64,000 bases of DNA, from positions 22,244 to 86,243 of the forward strand of contig JABBAS010000001.1 of assembly GCA_018607835.1 (NCBI GenBank), written 5' to 3'. This document shows positions 62,055 to 64,000 of the stretch, piece by piece (the first letter of the stretch is position 1; each line of letters opens with the position of its first letter). The notes below the pieces were generated by a model, which was given only the letters and a program-made list of their open reading frames with translations, made no database searches and was not told where the DNA came from. The translations under genes and the position numbers were made by a program. The DNA comes from Methylobacillus sp. Its GTDB lineage: Bacteria; Pseudomonadota; Gammaproteobacteria; Burkholderiales; Burkholderiaceae_C.

Positions 62055-63380
62055 TTAGGCGTGGTACGCAGATTCGCCATGCGAGGTAATGTCCAAGCCT
62101 TCGCGCTCGTCATCGGAACTCACTCGCAAGCCAATCACGGCACCGACCACCTTGTAGGCGAGGTAGGCTACGACTGCGGACCAAACGATGGTGATCAACA
62201 CACCTTCGGCCTGCACCCATACTTGGTTGGCGATGTCAAAGTCTGCGCCGCCGGTCCCGCCCAAGCCGGGGGCTGTGAAGACACCCGTTAACAGGGCACC
62301 AACGATGCCACCAATACCGTGTACGCCGAACACATCCAATGAGTCGTCCGCACCGATCATGCGCTTGAAGCCTGTGACGCCCCACAAACACAAGAAGCCG
62401 CAGGCCAAACCGATGACGATGGCGCCCATGGGGCCAACAGAGCCACAAGCAGGCGTGATGCCAACCAAACCGGCAACCGCACCAGACGCAGCGCCCAACA
62501 TAGACGCCTTGCCCTTTGTGATGGTCTCACCAATACACCAAGCCAACACTGCTGCGGCAGGCGCCAACAAAGTGTTAACGAATGCGAGCGTGGCACCGGA
62601 AGTTGCTTCTAAGTTAGAACCAGCGTTAAAGCCAAACCAGCCCACCCACAGCAAAGCCGCGCCCACCATGGTTAATGTCAGGCTGTGAGGCGCCATAGAT
62701 TCACGACCGTAGCCAAGGCGAGGGCCTAAAATATAAGCGCCAACCAGGCCCGCAACACCTGCGTTAATGTGCACCACGGTACCGCCAGCAAAGTCCAAAG
62801 CGCCTTTGTCTAATAAGTAGCCACCCGCACCCCAAACCATGTGCGCGATCGGCAGGTAAGCAAAGGTGAACCACAAGACGCAGAAGGCCAAGACCGCGGC
62901 AAACTTCATTCGCTCAGCAAACGAGCCCACGATCAGCGCGCAGGTAATGCCCGCGAAGGTCGCCTGGAATGCAATGAAGATGTACTCAGGGATCTTCACG
63001 TTGTCAGTGAATGTGTCCGCCAGCGAATCGGGCGTTACGCCCAGCAAGAATGCCTTGCTGAAGTCTGCGATGAAGAGGCCTTCGCCCCCGAACGCCAGTG
63101 AGTACCCGTAAGTGGCCCATAGGACCGCGATGAGCGAGAAAACGACCATCACTTGCATCAAAACAGAGAGCATGTTTTTGGTGCGAACCAGGCCACCGTA
63201 AAACAGCGCGAGGCCGGGTACAGCCATCATGACGACCAACAAAGTGGACAGCATCATCCACGCAACGTCACCTTTATCGACAACGACGGCGGCAGCTGCT
63301 GCCGTGTCTTGGGCCATGGCGCCCGTGCTGGCTGCCAGTAGCGGCAGCGCAATTCCAGCCATGATACTTTTTGCATTCAT
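62055..63380 (-). CDS. amtB: Ammonium transporter AmtB
   Basis: VPGLALFYGGLVRTKNMLSVLMQ; GSFAERMKFAAVL; LDVFGVHGIGGIVGALLTGVF; next to glnK. Confidence 0.96.
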   Translation of the reverse strand: MNAKSIMAGIALPLLAASTGAMAQDTAAAAAVVVDKGDVAWMMLSTLLVVMMAVPGLALFYGGLVRTKNMLSVLMQVMVVFSLIAVLWATYGYSLAFGGEGLFIADFSKAFLLGVTPDSLADTFTDNVKIPEYIFIAFQATFAGITCALIVGSFAERMKFAAVLAFCVLWFTFAYLPIAHMVWGAGGYLLDKGALDFAGGTVVHINAGVAGLVGAYILGPRLGYGRESMAPHSLTLTMVGAALLWVGWFGFNAGSNLEATSGATLAFVNTLLAPAAAVLAWCIGETITKGKASMLGAASGAVAGLVGITPACGSVGPMGAIVIGLACGFLCLWGVTGFKRMIGADDSLDVFGVHGIGGIVGALLTGVFTAPGLGGTGGADFDIANQVWVQAEGVLITIVWSAVVAYLAYKVVGAVIGLRVSSDDEREGLDITSHGESAYHA

Positions 63381-63427
63381 GAGGGTTTCCTTTTTCTAAT
63401 CAATTGAATCGGGGTTGGGTTGTACGC

Positions 63428-63796
<369 letters not shown>

Positions 63797-63800
63797 TCAT

Positions 63801-63817
63801 CGCACGACCCGTGCCAA
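63801..63817 (-). promoter_or_regulatory. Candidate sigma-54 promoter upstream of glnK
   Basis: Minus strand TTGGCACGGGTCGTGCG; GG-N10-GC spacing as in the -24/-12 consensus TGGCACG-N4-TTGC (one mismatch in the -12 element). Confidence 0.7.
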
Positions 63818-64000
63818 CTCTGAAATGCGGTTAATCGGGGGTGAACGGGGGTGTTTCTGCCCAGAGATAGGGCGTTTGGGTGTTGCCCTGTGTTCCGAAA
63901 TGGCGCACGCCCCTATTTGGTGCGCTTTTTGGGGGGTGGCCCGGGACCAGCGCAGCAATCACTCAGCATTTGAAATAAGAATAAAAAATAGCTATTTTTA

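Noticed and set aside
63902-63925. NtrC binding site GCGCACGCCCCTATTTGGTGCGC upstream of glnK
   Set aside because: Half-sites are separated by 11 nt instead of the classical 7 nt between GCAC and GTGC; not strong enough to call.

Overview
The window looks like a bacterial chromosome segment, probably betaproteobacterial (Burkholderiales-like, inferred from gene content and order). It spans the replication/segregation neighbourhood. From left to right: an aminoglycoside-phosphotransferase-family fragment, rsmE, an MFS transporter, metX-metW behind a SAM-II-like riboswitch, an amt gene, an RRM protein, lptC-kdsC-kdsD, a Kef-type antiporter, apt, mnmE-yidC-yidD-rnpA-rpmH, dnaA-dnaN-gyrB, an NCS2 permease, an LpxL-like acyltransferase, potFGHI-like polyamine ABC transporter genes, a PuuD-like amidotransferase, and copA/copZ. 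These are followed by an AT-rich intergenic region that resembles an oriC, then minCDE-mnmG-rsmG-parA-(hydrolase)-parB with parS sites, a D-2-hydroxyacid dehydrogenase, a PduO-type adenosyltransferase, a hydroxycinnamate-CoA-type catabolic operon with a MarR regulator and a 16-bp perfect inverted repeat, a sigma/NrsF-linked bufferin (MNIO, DUF692) operon, a TRAP transporter, acetoacetyl-CoA synthetase, assorted genes, pckG and glnK-amtB. The observations I rate most interesting are: (1) an oriC-like region with DnaA boxes, a GC patch, a DnaA-trio and an AT-rich tract at about 31.88-32.08 kb, roughly 16 kb from dnaA; (2) a SAM-II riboswitch with a plausible terminator/antiterminator upstream of metX; (3) a bufferin operon preceded by a GTAACC-N16-CGAA promoter; (4) the perfect palindrome abutting the first gene of the hydroxycinnamate-like operon. 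No CRISPR array, tRNA, rRNA or transposon was recognised. All family assignments are by reading protein sequence and motifs; no searches were run.
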